A stretch of DNA of 64,000 bases. Source: Arcuatula senhousia. Its lineage: Eukaryota > Mollusca > Bivalvia > Mytilida > Mytilidae. The notes beneath the pieces are model-generated. The model made no database searches, was not told where the DNA came from, and worked only from the letters and a program-made list of their open reading frames with translations. The stretch is taken from NCBI GenBank assembly GCA_963971305.1, contig OZ020308.1:24085275-24149274 (forward strand), given 5' to 3'. Position numbers and translations under genes: made by a program. Of the stretch, positions 32,101 to 42,971 are shown in pieces (positions within the stretch are counted from its first letter, which is position 1; the number at the start of each line of letters is the position of its first letter).

Positions 32101-32639
32101 TAGATTTTAAGCCCCGCCTACGAAAGTATACGGGCATATAGTGTTTGAGTACGTCCCAAATACCCAAATTCCAGCTAAATGACAAGTGCTACAGCAGCAT
32201 ATTGTTATGGTAGATGAACCAAGTGATGCACAAAGTATACTTTGGATGGTGGCTGTGACCTTTTTTCAGAATGCATGACCACTTACAGAAACATGGTTAA
32301 AGTCTGTTCCTGCTTACTGACAAGTGCCATAGCAATTATATATTGGTATGGTAATTACACCTCATGCTTTTATGCACAATGTATGGTTCGGATGCTGGCT
32401 GTGACCGTAATTTTCTGCATGGGTAACCACTTACAGAAGGTTGGTTTAAGTCCATTCCCGCTTACTAAAATGTGCCATAGCAACCATATTGGTATGGTAA
32501 ATACACATAGTGATGTTTAGCACTATGTATACTTCGGGTGCTGGCTGTGGCCTATATTTTCTGCATGGATGACCACTTACAGAAGAATGGTTGAAGTCCA
32601 TTCCATTACTGTGGATTCACTTTTCTTCGTTGTTACCAA

Positions 32640-33292
32640 TTTTTGTAATAAGCAGAGGCACCAAAGGGGCATTCGAGTGTCAAAAGTCCGAAAAGGCAAC
32701 GACAAAACCGGTAAACATGAACAAGAGCAGCACAAGGAAACACAAAACATAAAAACAACCGAACAGAAATCAACAACGCGAACTCAAGTCGTAACAAGAG
32801 TGAACTCGGGTGCTCCGGAAGAGTAAGCGGTTCCTGCCTGCTATAAGACACCCGCCGCGCTGCCAATTTCCAATTCAGTGTGTCAAATCCGGTAAAGGAA
32901 GACAAAACAAAACCCTATGACAAACCAACATCTGCACTCATCTGAGAGATAGAAATCCCATATTTATCTATGAGTACATGGTGTCTACCGTAAAATTTCT
33001 TGAGTGAAGACAGCAACCGAGGAGCAACATAACCCTGTGTTAGCAATTTCTGTGTCAAACGTGACGCTCTGCCAAGGAAATCGATGTAATTCCCACAAGC
33101 TCTGGAGTAACGAATCAATTGTGATACGTAAACTCCATAAGCTGGAGCGGACGGAATGTTGCTACACACGAAGGGAAAGTTGACGATTGGGAAGTTGAAG
33201 TCATCACGTTTGTCATAGAGCTTTGTTGATAGTTTTCCTTGAGAGTCTATTTCGAGATGTAGATCTAAATATGGAGCAGACTTCCTAGAATC
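32640..33292 (-). pseudogene. RT-family remnant, best-preserved copy
   Basis: An open frame (33292 to 32915, minus) encodes SRKSAPYLDLHLEIDSQG, then LYDKRDDFNFPIVNFPF, then SAPAYGVYVSQLIRYSRACG, then APRLLSSLKKFYGRHHVL, ending DVGLS and a stop. The part upstream of 33292 comes from a small palindromic repeat, so the coding homology is 5'-truncated. The tail 32640-32914 matches the other copies. This is the end of a retroelement polyprotein after the RT catalytic core; Penelope-like affiliation is possible but not shown. Confidence 0.7.
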
Positions 33293-33317
33293 CGTTGTAG
33301 TTTCGCCAAAATAGGCA

Positions 33318-33455
33318 TTTCGTTGGATTTTTAATTTCGTGGTTTTCACTTGTTGCTTAATGTTATTAATGCAAAAATAAAACTTGAAGGGTTCTTATTT
33401 TCGTGGTTTACAGACATTCACGAAAACCACGAAAATTGAAACCCAACGAAAAATA
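33318..33455. mobile_element. Small palindromic MITE (TTTCGTTGG..TTTCGTGG)
   Basis: 33318-33353 (ATTTCGTTGG, ATTTCGTGGTTTTCAC) is inverted at 33416-33455 (GAAAACCACGAAAAT, CCCAACGAAAAAT). The loop is about 60 bases. It abuts the RT remnant. Confidence 0.65.
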
Positions 33456-33599
33456 ATGAAACCACAAAATTACTGACAAGTGCCACAGCAACCATATTGG
33501 TATGGTAGATGCATATAATGATGCATTATTCAATTTCTGTCCTAAATCAGATTAACCGTAAGGTATAGGTAAACTTTTTTTTATAAATAAGAAAGAGGG

Positions 33600-34020
33600 G
33601 CGTGTCTGTTTGACACAATTTCCCGTTTTTTAAGTGAATTCCTCATTCAAATCTGTAATTATTTTTATGTATTTTAAATCGTTACATTGCTACAGGGGTC
33701 CTCCTTTAAACAACGTATCTTTTTGTGGTCCGATTTTCAAATTTTTTTTTTAATCGGAGCCCTTTTGAGAATCATGAGAATCCCTGCCTGTGTTTTTATT
33801 CAGATTTGCAATATATCTTGTGAATTTTTTTTTCTCAGAAATTAGGGGGCAAAGAGACTGAAAACGTCATTTATAAATTTGTTTAGATATAAATATGTCA
33901 ATTGTGCATTGTTTTATTAAAGTCCACCAAAGAATGGCTGTTTCATGTGTCAAAAGCAATTGATTATCCATATTGGGTCTCCAGCGTTTAGGGTTAATCA
34001 TGTTGCTTTCGTATCATATG
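33600..34020. repeat. Decayed ACGACCGC-family interior
   Basis: Contains ATCGTTACATTGCTACAGGG, GTGGTCCGATTTTCAAATTT, AATCCCTGCCTG, AGTCCACCA and CATATTGGGTCTCCAGCG in family order and ends with a degenerate CGTATCATATG. The 230 bases after it precede the VLIG exon and are probably intron. Confidence 0.65.
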
Positions 34021-34259
34021 TAAATAAAATATTTGAAATGAAATTTAGTTTTAAATTTCCAAACTGGAGCCCTACTAGATAAAAAAACTTAATGCATTGA
34101 AAAAAATCAACTTTTGGAGGTTGTTGACAATCAACTTTATGTTGTAACAAATAATATTATCTTAAGAAAGTTTTAAAGCATCCAACATCCAATTGATCTT
34201 GAATCAAAACTAATTTATTTTTATCACACTATTAGGCTTAAGATATAACTTTTTTGTAG

Positions 34260-37200
34260 ATAAGGCAGAAACACTTACTTCAGTAGAATATCTGCAAATA
34301 GATGACAGGAAAAAGAATGTAGAAGAGATAGTCAAAAGCTTGGCATTAACAAATTTTTTCCCTGGAAAAATATCCTTGCAAGATGTAAGATCAATTAAAG
34401 ATAGAGAACTACCATTAAGTATGAATAGCATGCCATGGCTTATATTAAACAAGATCATAATGATGAACTACAATGCAAGAGAAGAAGATTTAGACAAATT
34501 TTATGAAAAAAGTAGCCAATCACCGATTTTTGGGGATGACGTTCCGGATGAAGATATCTTTGAAGATACAGAACCAGATTCAAATTTGAATCCAATGGAT
34601 TTATTTCTGGTTTTATTCCTTGCGTCTGATGTTATATTACAGCAGGAAATAATGTCAAAGATGTTCATGTGTCGCTTGGCTGTTCCGTTGGGGTTTCGGG
34701 ACAGTGATAATAAACTCGTGTGGGCCAAAGAAAGCGTTCGACGCATTGTAATAAATCAACATGTCGAAAACAAATCAAGCTCAATAGATGCACTTCATGG
34801 TAAATGCAAAATCGTATCTTTCGTGGGAATAGGTGTTCGATCCCTCTCTAAATCCAAAGTTATCAATTCCCTTTTAAACAATCAATACCACCCAACATTC
34901 TTTAACAAGGATTGCCCATTAGGAACTTCAAAACGGATGATTGCTGCAGGAACTGTGGAAGCGACATGGTATATACCTTCACACAAACAAACAGATTTGT
35001 TTCAGGACTTTTTGTTGATACTTAATTTGCGAGGCGACTGTTTAGAACACAAAGAAGAATTAAATCTCATAAGTAGAATGTCAAATGTAATCATCGTACA
35101 CACAAACGTCGAAAACCTGATGAGAACAGAAGTAAAAGAAGCATTACGTGCTCTCTATTCATATCCTCAACTTTTCGTAGTATATGCTTTGGAAGCAGAT
35201 GAAAAGCCGAAATGCTCGCCAAAAGAAATCATAAGGAATTTTAAGAGTGAAAAAAATGTATTTAAAGATAGAATGAAGTTCTTGAACTTAAAAGCTGGTC
35301 ATACCAAAAGTGCATCAGATATAACAAAAGAGCTTAGACAAATAATTTCGGACAATATAATACGGGCAGAAATGTCAGCATTAAGTGATCATATTCAATT
35401 TAAAGCAAATCAATCTCTGGGAGTTACCAAGCTTGCAGACAACGTATTAGAAGTTCTGACATGCCAGCCAAATGCACCAAAAGAAGTATACCTTCCCCTT
35501 CAGAGTAAGCCATGGCACGAATGGAGTATTGCATGCAAAACATTTAGACGATCAAAATCAATAGATGATAGAAGCCGTGTAGAAACAGAATTGAAAAAAA
35601 AGAGACTGACGCAATACAATATGCAACGAAAAATCAACCCATTAATGCATAAGTTTTGTACGCACCTAATTGAACTTTTAAAAAAGAATAATACATTGGA
35701 AATCTGCCAGTATATCGAGAGGTTAATTGTTCACCTTAACGAAAGAAGCAGGAAAATATTACCAAAACTTATTCAGGCCTACCAGGGTAGCTGGCTGAGA
35801 ATGAAATCAGCAAAAGAAGGAAACAAGAAGGAGTATGATACACTGCTTGAAATTGTTGAGCAGCAGGAAAATGAGCTAGTAGCGGCATCATTTGGGTTTG
35901 AACACCTAATGCGTGAACTTGGTCAAATGTATGAATCAAATGTCCATTTTAAAAAATCGACAGTTGTTGGAACAAAACTTTATTTAAGATTATTTGTTGA
36001 ATTCGCATGCACAATACTTCAACAAGGTTATCCATTTGAGATATTAGATGGAGATACTGGCATGGTTCCAATAATATGGATAAAAGCTGTCTTAAAGCAA
36101 TTACATCGAAATATCGGAAATAACAAACTACTTGCAATATCGGTGTTAGGAATTCAAAGCTCGGGTAAAAGTACTCTCTTGAATGCTATGTTTGGCCTCA
36201 AGTTTCCTGTGAGCGCAGGACGTTGTACTCGAGGTGTTTACATTCAGCTTGTGAAAGTAACCACTCGATCTTTGCCATTTTCATATGTTCTTGTCATCGA
36301 TACAGAAGGTTTGCGAGCACCAGAACTGTCTGCCAAAAACTACTCGCATGATAATGAATTGGCAACTTTTGTTCTCGGACTTGGAAACATAACAATAATT
36401 AACATTAAAGGCGAAAATACCACAGAAATTGAAAATGTGTTGCAGATTGCCGTTCATGCTTTTCTAAGATTGAAAATGGCAAATGGGCGATTGAAAATGC
36501 AGCAAACGTGCATATTTGCACATCAAAATGTTTCGGCACCGGATGCTTCAACTGCTATTGCCCATGCAAGACAGAAGATGATTGACAAACTAGACAGAAT
36601 TACTGTAGAAGCAGCAAAGCAGGAAGGTCTGCAAGATATTCAGTCATTTAACAATGTAATTGAAACTGACCCTATATCACACATTTGGTATTTTTCTGAC
36701 CTTCATTCTGGTGATCCTCCTATGGCCCCAATTAACATAGGCTACAGTCAGAAAGTACAGGAGGTTAAACAGCATATTTTGTACGACATTGCTGTAAAGA
36801 AACGCACATTTCTTACGGTTTCAGAAACAATGGATAGAATTGAAGATTTATGGGATGGAATTCTTTCCGACGATTTCGTCTTCAGTTTTCGAAATAGTTT
36901 AGAAATGCAAGCACATAGGTCTATTGAGTCGAAATTCCGTAAGTTGACTTTAAGTATTGAAGAACAGATGTTTACATTTATCAATAGAAAAGCAAGAGTC
37001 AAACTAGCTAGGTGTAGCAGCAATGAAGACTTAGAAATGGAGTATAAACGTTTAGTAGAAGATTTTGAAAAGATGCTGGATGATAACTTAAAATACTGTC
37101 TTGATCAATGGAACAACTACATTGATTCCTCTTCGTTGAAAGATATTATGGAACAATGGAGAGAGAATCGTAATATTAAGATTCGGGAATATGTTTTAGA

Positions 37201-39130
37201 GTTTAGGGACGATGGAAAAAAATTAATTCAGCAGCACAAGAGAAATTATGCAGCAAACTTAGCGCAAACTGATAAACGTGCTGATCTGGAGGCAGAATTA
37301 AGGAGAAAGGCAAAACAGTATGCCGAGATGTATGAAGCAAAAAACGAAAAGATACTGCTTACAAAAATATTTGACGACACCTGGCAAGAATGGATTGGTG
37401 ATCAAGTTAATGTTTGTGAACCAGACGATAAAGTGATTGAAAATGAAGTAGAAAGAGTTCTGTTCGAGCAACTCCCTTCTGATGGGCCATTTATCCAGAA
37501 GAGACTGAAAACAAGATATGACCTTGAACCATCTTACCCAAAAACAAAACAAATAGAAGGAACCTTTCTGTGTACAGATATAGAGGATGAAGATATCAGC
37601 ATTCCTTATGACATAAAACAAACAAGAGAAACTATGCTGTCTATTAAAAGACAATTAGTAGATAAAATCAATGTCATATTTGCCAAAATTGACAGCAAAA
37701 TACGCGAAATTATTTCTGAAGACAGTCCCTTCGAGCGAAAACGTGTAGGTCGAATATTTATGATAGTAAGAGAATCTATTGAGGAGTTCAATGCGCAGGC
37801 CGAGGGAATGAAACAAATTGGATTTACAGCTGGTCTTAGGGTTAAATTAGCATTACACATCAAAAGATATACAACTGATGTTTTTACTTTTTTGAGTAAG
37901 CGGTACAAAAAATCTCACGATTTAGAGATTAAACTAGAAAACTACAAAGTTCTGGCATTCGAACAGTTTTCATATCTCATAGCAAAAGAACACAATGGTT
38001 TAAAACTTGCTAATGCTATAATAGGCGCAGTGGAAAAACTTATACACGAAGAAATAGAAAAGCGTTTACCTAAGGAGATTGAAAAGGTTATTATAGGAGG
38101 ACGATTTTGGACAAAACAAAGTATGATGCTTACAATGTTAAAGGATTTGGCAGAAAAGCGAGAATTTAAGCAATTTTACTGGTATATACAGGATGTTGAG
38201 TCTTTTGCTAAAGATTGGATAACAAATTTCACGAAAAAGCAAATTGCAAAAAGACCGTCTAGAGGAGAATCATCATATGAACGTATAATTAAGGTACTTG
38301 TGGATGAATACTGTAGTACGCTTCAGGAATGTGTCGATCTTGCCGAAAAAGTATGTAAACAAACTCTAAACCCGACAATGAAAACTTGGGTTACACAATT
38401 TGAACAGAATCTGTCAAGAACAATACCAGTTCCAATTAATATGTTAGGGTTTTTCAAGACCTTCGATGTACCAAATTACAAAGTTGTGGCTGGTCGCTTT
38501 AGAATACAAGTGAAAGAACTCCATACAACATCCATCAAAACTTTTACAAGCAAAGACATTAACAATATTATTTGGAAAGGTCAAAATCCTTATGTAGCAA
38601 TATTTGAAAAGCTATGGGGCTGCACAAGTAAGTGTCCATTTTGCCACGAAGTATGTCAAAAAACAACAGCACATAGCAGTGTAGAACCTCACACATGCAT
38701 TCAACATAGACCACCAGGATTGAGAGGTGTGCACTATAAAACCTCACTTAAAATGTCATGGGAAACATGTCATTACAAGGTGTTTTCCGATACTATTAGA
38801 TTTTCGCATTACGTTTGCAAACTAAACTCAGGTGTTTGCAATGAGAAAGACGAAGATGGAGAATTGTTTCATCCCTATAGAAGTTACCAGAAGTACTTTC
38901 CTAATTGGATAATAGAGCCGTCATCTACAAAGGAGTGTTCAGCCTATTGGAAGTGGTTTACCTACACCTATCAGAAAGATCTCATAAAAGCATATGGGTA
39001 TATTATTCCAGAAAATGTAAATGAATGGAAGTCTATATCAAGAAAAGAAGCAATACAGTCTTTGGATAGTTCGCATCCTAGAGCTGTTAAAAAAAGTCCC
39101 ATGGCTTCACTTTTTTATAAGCGAAAATAA
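34260..39130 (+). CDS. Terminal exon of an interferon-inducible very large GTPase (VLIG/GVIN) homologue
   Basis: Frame open from 34214. A CTTTTTTGTAG acceptor ends at 34259 and no ATG is near, so this is an internal start in phase 1. Numbering from 34340 (1596 residues): 1-150 has the VLIG-type NPMDLFLVLFLASDVILQQE block. 153-235 is a degenerate G domain (GIGVRSLSKSK lacks the GKS/T Lys-Ser of a proper P-loop, and ends LILNLRGD). 590-800 is the G domain with P-loop GIQSSGKST (604-612), DTEG (654-657) and FAHQNVS (about 727). 860-1400 is helical and charged. C1428, C1432, C1435 and C1439 plus His residues form the C-terminal Cys motif. Mammalian VLIGs are about 2400 residues, so several hundred N-terminal residues lie in upstream exons. 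Family members bind and hydrolyse GTP, are cytosolic or nuclear and interferon-induced; an immune role here is inference. The frame is intact, unlike its repeat-filled surroundings. Confidence 0.93.
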
Positions 39131-39936
39131 TTGAAACAAAAAGAAACAAGAACACATGTCATTGGAGAACTAGGATTTTTCATAATTGGCAGTGTTCGAC
39201 TTAAAACTTCAAGCAAAATATTTATTAAGGGTTTTTAATCCTTTTATATACGTTGTTCTTCTTTTTTTTAAATTAGAAGTGTTTTTGTGACCATATTGAT
39301 ATTTAAGTGAATATTGGAACCTAGACTGACTCCTGTTTAGTTAACAGTTACTTTAAATAATCATACATTTCAAACATAGTAAACTGGTCTTCTTAAGATA
39401 TATTGCAGACAAAACTATTCATGTGGATTTAAAAATCTAGATTATTCCATGTCTTTTCGTAAATATATGTACATATTTCATGTATATTGAAAAGTTACAT
39501 AATGTTTTTTTTATAAAGAAAGTTGTAGTTTTGTTTCATTTTTTAAGAATTGTTATTACATTTTTGCTTGAGTATTGCAAAGTTATTAAACTTTTCGTAC
39601 CTCACAAAAAATACCAAAAAAAAAACCCAAACAGATTGATACATTTTTACTTCTTATATAAGATTGTATTTTTCAACAATTGTGTTGCCCAGGTCGTACT
39701 AACGAAAAGACATTACGTTTGAAAAATTAATATACTATTAAAATCAAGTATATAATTGATGAGGTAAGGTTGTTGATGCTCAATCTAAAAATTTGGTTTA
39801 GATATATTGCAAGTGTAAACAAGAGGAGGCAAGTTTGTACTAAAAATATGACGGGAAATATTTTTTATAATTTTACCATTAAGACTTTAAAAGCATTTGG
39901 CTAATATCCTGGTATGGTTATGTGAGTATTTTTGTG

Positions 39937-39992
<56 letters not shown>

Positions 39993-40490
39993 GGGGGGGT
40001 TATATTTATCTCACCAACTTTTATAGCCACATTAATTCATTTATTTAGTGTTGTTTTTTAAAATATTTTGTCATAAACTGTGTATTAATAGAAAATACAA
40101 ATGCACATGGATGATTTGCTTGCTCAATGGAGCACTTTGCTATAAGGATGTTACATTCTTCATGCATCCCTATATGTTTCATGAGTTGTCTACCATCTGC
40201 ATAGTCGTCACTTTTTCAGAAACTCAGGATTTTTATTTCTAGAAAAGTACAAAGAAAAACTTGAGAGTTCAAAAAGAAATTTAAATTTTTATTGATAGAG
40301 GTTATTTAAGAAATTTGTTTTGAATGGAAGACAATTAATAAAATGCATATGTTTAAACAAAGAATAAAAAGGTTTTACAAAATTTCTTTACAATGGATAC
40401 CCCATTTATCACTTAGAGGTTTCCATGTTTCTATCTAAAACTTTGATCAATAAAACCCGACACAGAAAGTAAAGTGTTCTATCTGTAAGG
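39131..40490. other. Presumed 3' UTR and flank of the VLIG gene
   Basis: AT-rich with no ORF of substance. The first AATAAA hexamers on the plus strand are at about 40337 and 40363, so the 3' UTR could be about 1.2 kb; ATTAAA variants occur earlier. A GT microsatellite lies at 39940-39991. Confidence 0.3.
39940..39991. repeat. GT microsatellite, 26 repeats
   Basis: Uninterrupted TG dinucleotides, followed by a run of G. A polymorphic marker candidate. Confidence 0.95.
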
Positions 40491-40496
40491 AACCAT

Positions 40497-41025
40497 TATT
40501 CTGTGAATAAAGGTAACAACAAAATTACCGAACTGGTGACCAATCTCGTATATCCAAGAAGAAAAGACAAAACAAGGCAATGAATACCAGAGAAATTGAA
40601 GATTGGAACGTGCCTGAGTTGGTACAGGCATTTCAAAAGAAATGGTGGCTTGAACCAGGTTTTATGGCGACAAGCCTCCCTATTCCATTGCGATCTAAGG
40701 GTCAGGTAACACAGAACACAACAAAGTTTTAAGAACCAATAGGGATAAAAAGGTTATCATAAGTACAACAAATTGTCACAAACTAATTGAAACAATCACG
40801 AATCATTTCATCCGATATAATTTTGACCTTTGCTAGCAGTGGCTGATATCGTACGAAAAAATTTTTAGAGACCGTATGAGACGTATTTTTTTAAGCCTTG
40901 GTCTAAAAGCTGATTACGGAGACAACGGTGTCGGTTCAAAATTCAGAAAAATTAGTACAAGCTTGGCATATCGAATAAGTTGTGAAATATACACCCCATA
41001 TGCTGGTGAGGTGGGTTTGTAATTC
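40497..41025. repeat. Two dispersed repeats side by side
   Basis: 40497-40735 is a copy of the AATAAAGGTAACAACAAAAT family (GAAATTGAAGATTGGAAC, TACAGGCATTT, AAATGGTGGCTTGAACCAGG match 48790-48880). 40860-41020 (TTTTTAGAGACCGTATGAG, AAAATTAGTACAAG, CATATCGAATAAGTTGTG) matches 11045-11215. Confidence 0.65.
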
Positions 41026-41388
41026 TGCAAAACAGAGGCAAGTTGTGTTGAGTGATTGAAAATAGGGAATATCAGTCCTATATGTATTCAGATACCAATA
41101 CTAATATTTTATAAGCATGCATGGAACATGTAGTTACAGTTTATGCAATGATCCATGTTAGCAAACATGAGACACTGTAAAAGTTAAGAAACTAAACTAA
41201 ATCTATAATATTGCTACCAATATATTTTATGTGTATGTGTAATATTATTATTGTTAGTTGCATGCATTCAGTTATATAACCAAACTATAGTTTTATGTAA
41301 AATATATATGTCAATATTATAGCACAATATTCAAACTTCGTAAAATATGATAATTTAATGTAAATATTTTGTATGTTGAAATATGATG

Positions 41389-42971
41389 TTTTAGCTCACC
41401 TGGACTGAAGGTCCATGTGAGCTTATACCATCACTTGGCGTCCGTCGTCGTCTGTTCACAATTTTTCAAACGTTAACTTGTCCGTGACCATTAGTCCAAT
41501 CGCAACAAAACTTGGTACAGTTGTTTTGTAGCATTATGTGTACAAAACTATTGTTCAGATTTTTGATTCGTAAAAAAACATGGTCGCCATGGCTAAAAAT
41601 AGAACATAGGGGTAAATTGCAGTTTTTTGCTAATAACTAAAAAACAGTACCAGATATCAAAATTTTGGCATAGGGTTAAAGTAATCAGCACCTCAAGATC
41701 TACCTTCCCAGAAATTTTCAAGAAGAACCAACAACCGTTGTAGGAGTTATTGCCCTTTTTTCTTGATTTTTTTCAAATTTTTTTCACTTATTTAGCCCTA
41801 TATCTTGAAAACTATACATGATATTTAAAAAAAAAGTTGCTTATGATTAAGCACATCAAGATCTACATTTGATGTATTTAAGTCAAAGCTGAAGGACCAT
41901 TTCTTTAAGGAGTTATTATCCTTAAAACAACAAAATTTACCATTTGTCATTACTTTTCCCCTGAATTTCAAAGATTAACTTGTCTAATACGGTAAGACCA
42001 ACTGCCTCTTAACATAGCACACTTGTTTAATAGCTTATATGCTACAACTCTATCGTTCAGATTTTTTATTCGTAAAAAAACATGGCCGTCATGGCTAAAA
42101 ATAGAACATAGGGGTAAATTGCATTTTTTTGGCTAATAACTCAAAAATGGTTTCAGATTTCAAAATTAAGCAAGAATCAAAAGTTATCAGCATATTTAGA
42201 TCTACCTGTCCTGAAATTTCGGAAAAGATCTGACTGCTGATGTGGGAGTTTTTGTTCTTTTTCCTAATTTTTGCCAATTTGCACTTATTAAGCCCAATAT
42301 CTTGAAAACTAACCAAGATATTTCAGAAAGGACAAGGTATGATTAGGCCTATATTTGGCCCCCTGTATGGCTGAAAAATAAAACATTTATGAAGACAAAA
42401 TTCCTATCCTTATTTTGTGAGTTAAATGAATGCAGAAGCTTGTTTAAGTAAAGTTTTAAGCATTCAATACTATTTTGATTGAAAATATTGTGTCAAAACA
42501 TGGTCAATATGTATGATTTCTGTCAAAAACAAATTTTTGATAATATTTTCAATTTTTGAAGGTCTGCACCTACGTCGACCAGGCTGTTTGTTCTTGAAGT
42601 CTTAATTATACTATAAGTTAAGTATAAATTGATAAAAAAATGCATGGTCTACATTGGTGCAGGCCTTTGAAAATAACAAAATCAGCATTAAAAATGACTT
42701 CTTCAAATTCCTTACTTTTGACCCATTTTAGGCCTCTATAATTTTAAAACTGAGTAAATTATGTCAAGTAAAACCCATAGTCAAAAAGTTAAACCATCCT
42801 ACTTGAAACTATAAATGAAATTTTTTTTATTTATTTGGGTTTTTATTTTTCAAAAAAAGGGGGCCAAATAAGGGCCTTACCATATCTTGTCACATCTGGT
42901 TAAGCACATCTACAAATATATGTACCTGTGTAGTTCAGGTGAGCGATTCAGTCTCTTGGGAGCCTCTTGTT
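41389..42971. mobile_element. TTTTAGCTCACC family element, copy E
   Basis: Begins TTTTAGCTCACCTGGACTGA and AGGTCCATGTGAGCT, then GGCGTCCGTCGTCGTCTG, and ends TTCAGGTGAGCGATTCAG and GGGAGCCTCTTGT. The interior has two related halves (AACTTGTCCGTGACC, GGTCGCCATGGCTAAAAATAG, and again GGCCGTCATGGCTAAAAATAG) like copy C. A MITE interrupts it at 42327-42894. Confidence 0.85.
42327..42894. mobile_element. AAAGGACAAG MITE, nested copy
   Basis: Ends AAAGGACAAGGTATGATTAG, GCC and, at the right, GGCCTTACCATATCTTGTCA are inverted like 1677-2247, and the subterminal TTTGGCCCCC/GGGGGCCAAA is shared. It splits copy E between GATATTTCAGA and ATCTGGTTAAGCACATC, which are contiguous in spirit in copy C (GATATTTGAGAAATTT, GTTAAGCACATC). 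Confidence 0.75.

Larger units (their letters stand above)
32110..33540. repeat. 165-bp tandem repeat split by a retroelement remnant
   Basis: Units with GACAAGTGCCATAGCAACCA, ATTGGTATGGTA, GGTGCTGGCTGTG, TTTCTGCATG, and GACCACTTACAGAA occur at about 32178-32610. A further unit (GACAAGTGCCACAGCAACCA) appears at 33473-33540. The intervening 32640-33470 carries the RT remnant and a small palindrome, so those inserted into an existing array. Confidence 0.7.

Noticed and set aside
34340..34342. TTG at 34340 as the start of the VLIG protein
   Set aside because: TTG is not a plausible start here; the frame is open upstream to 34214 and a good acceptor ends at 34259, so the exon begins in phase 1.
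35949..37908. Minus-strand frames within the VLIG exon
   Set aside because: Shadows of the coding strand with no domain features.
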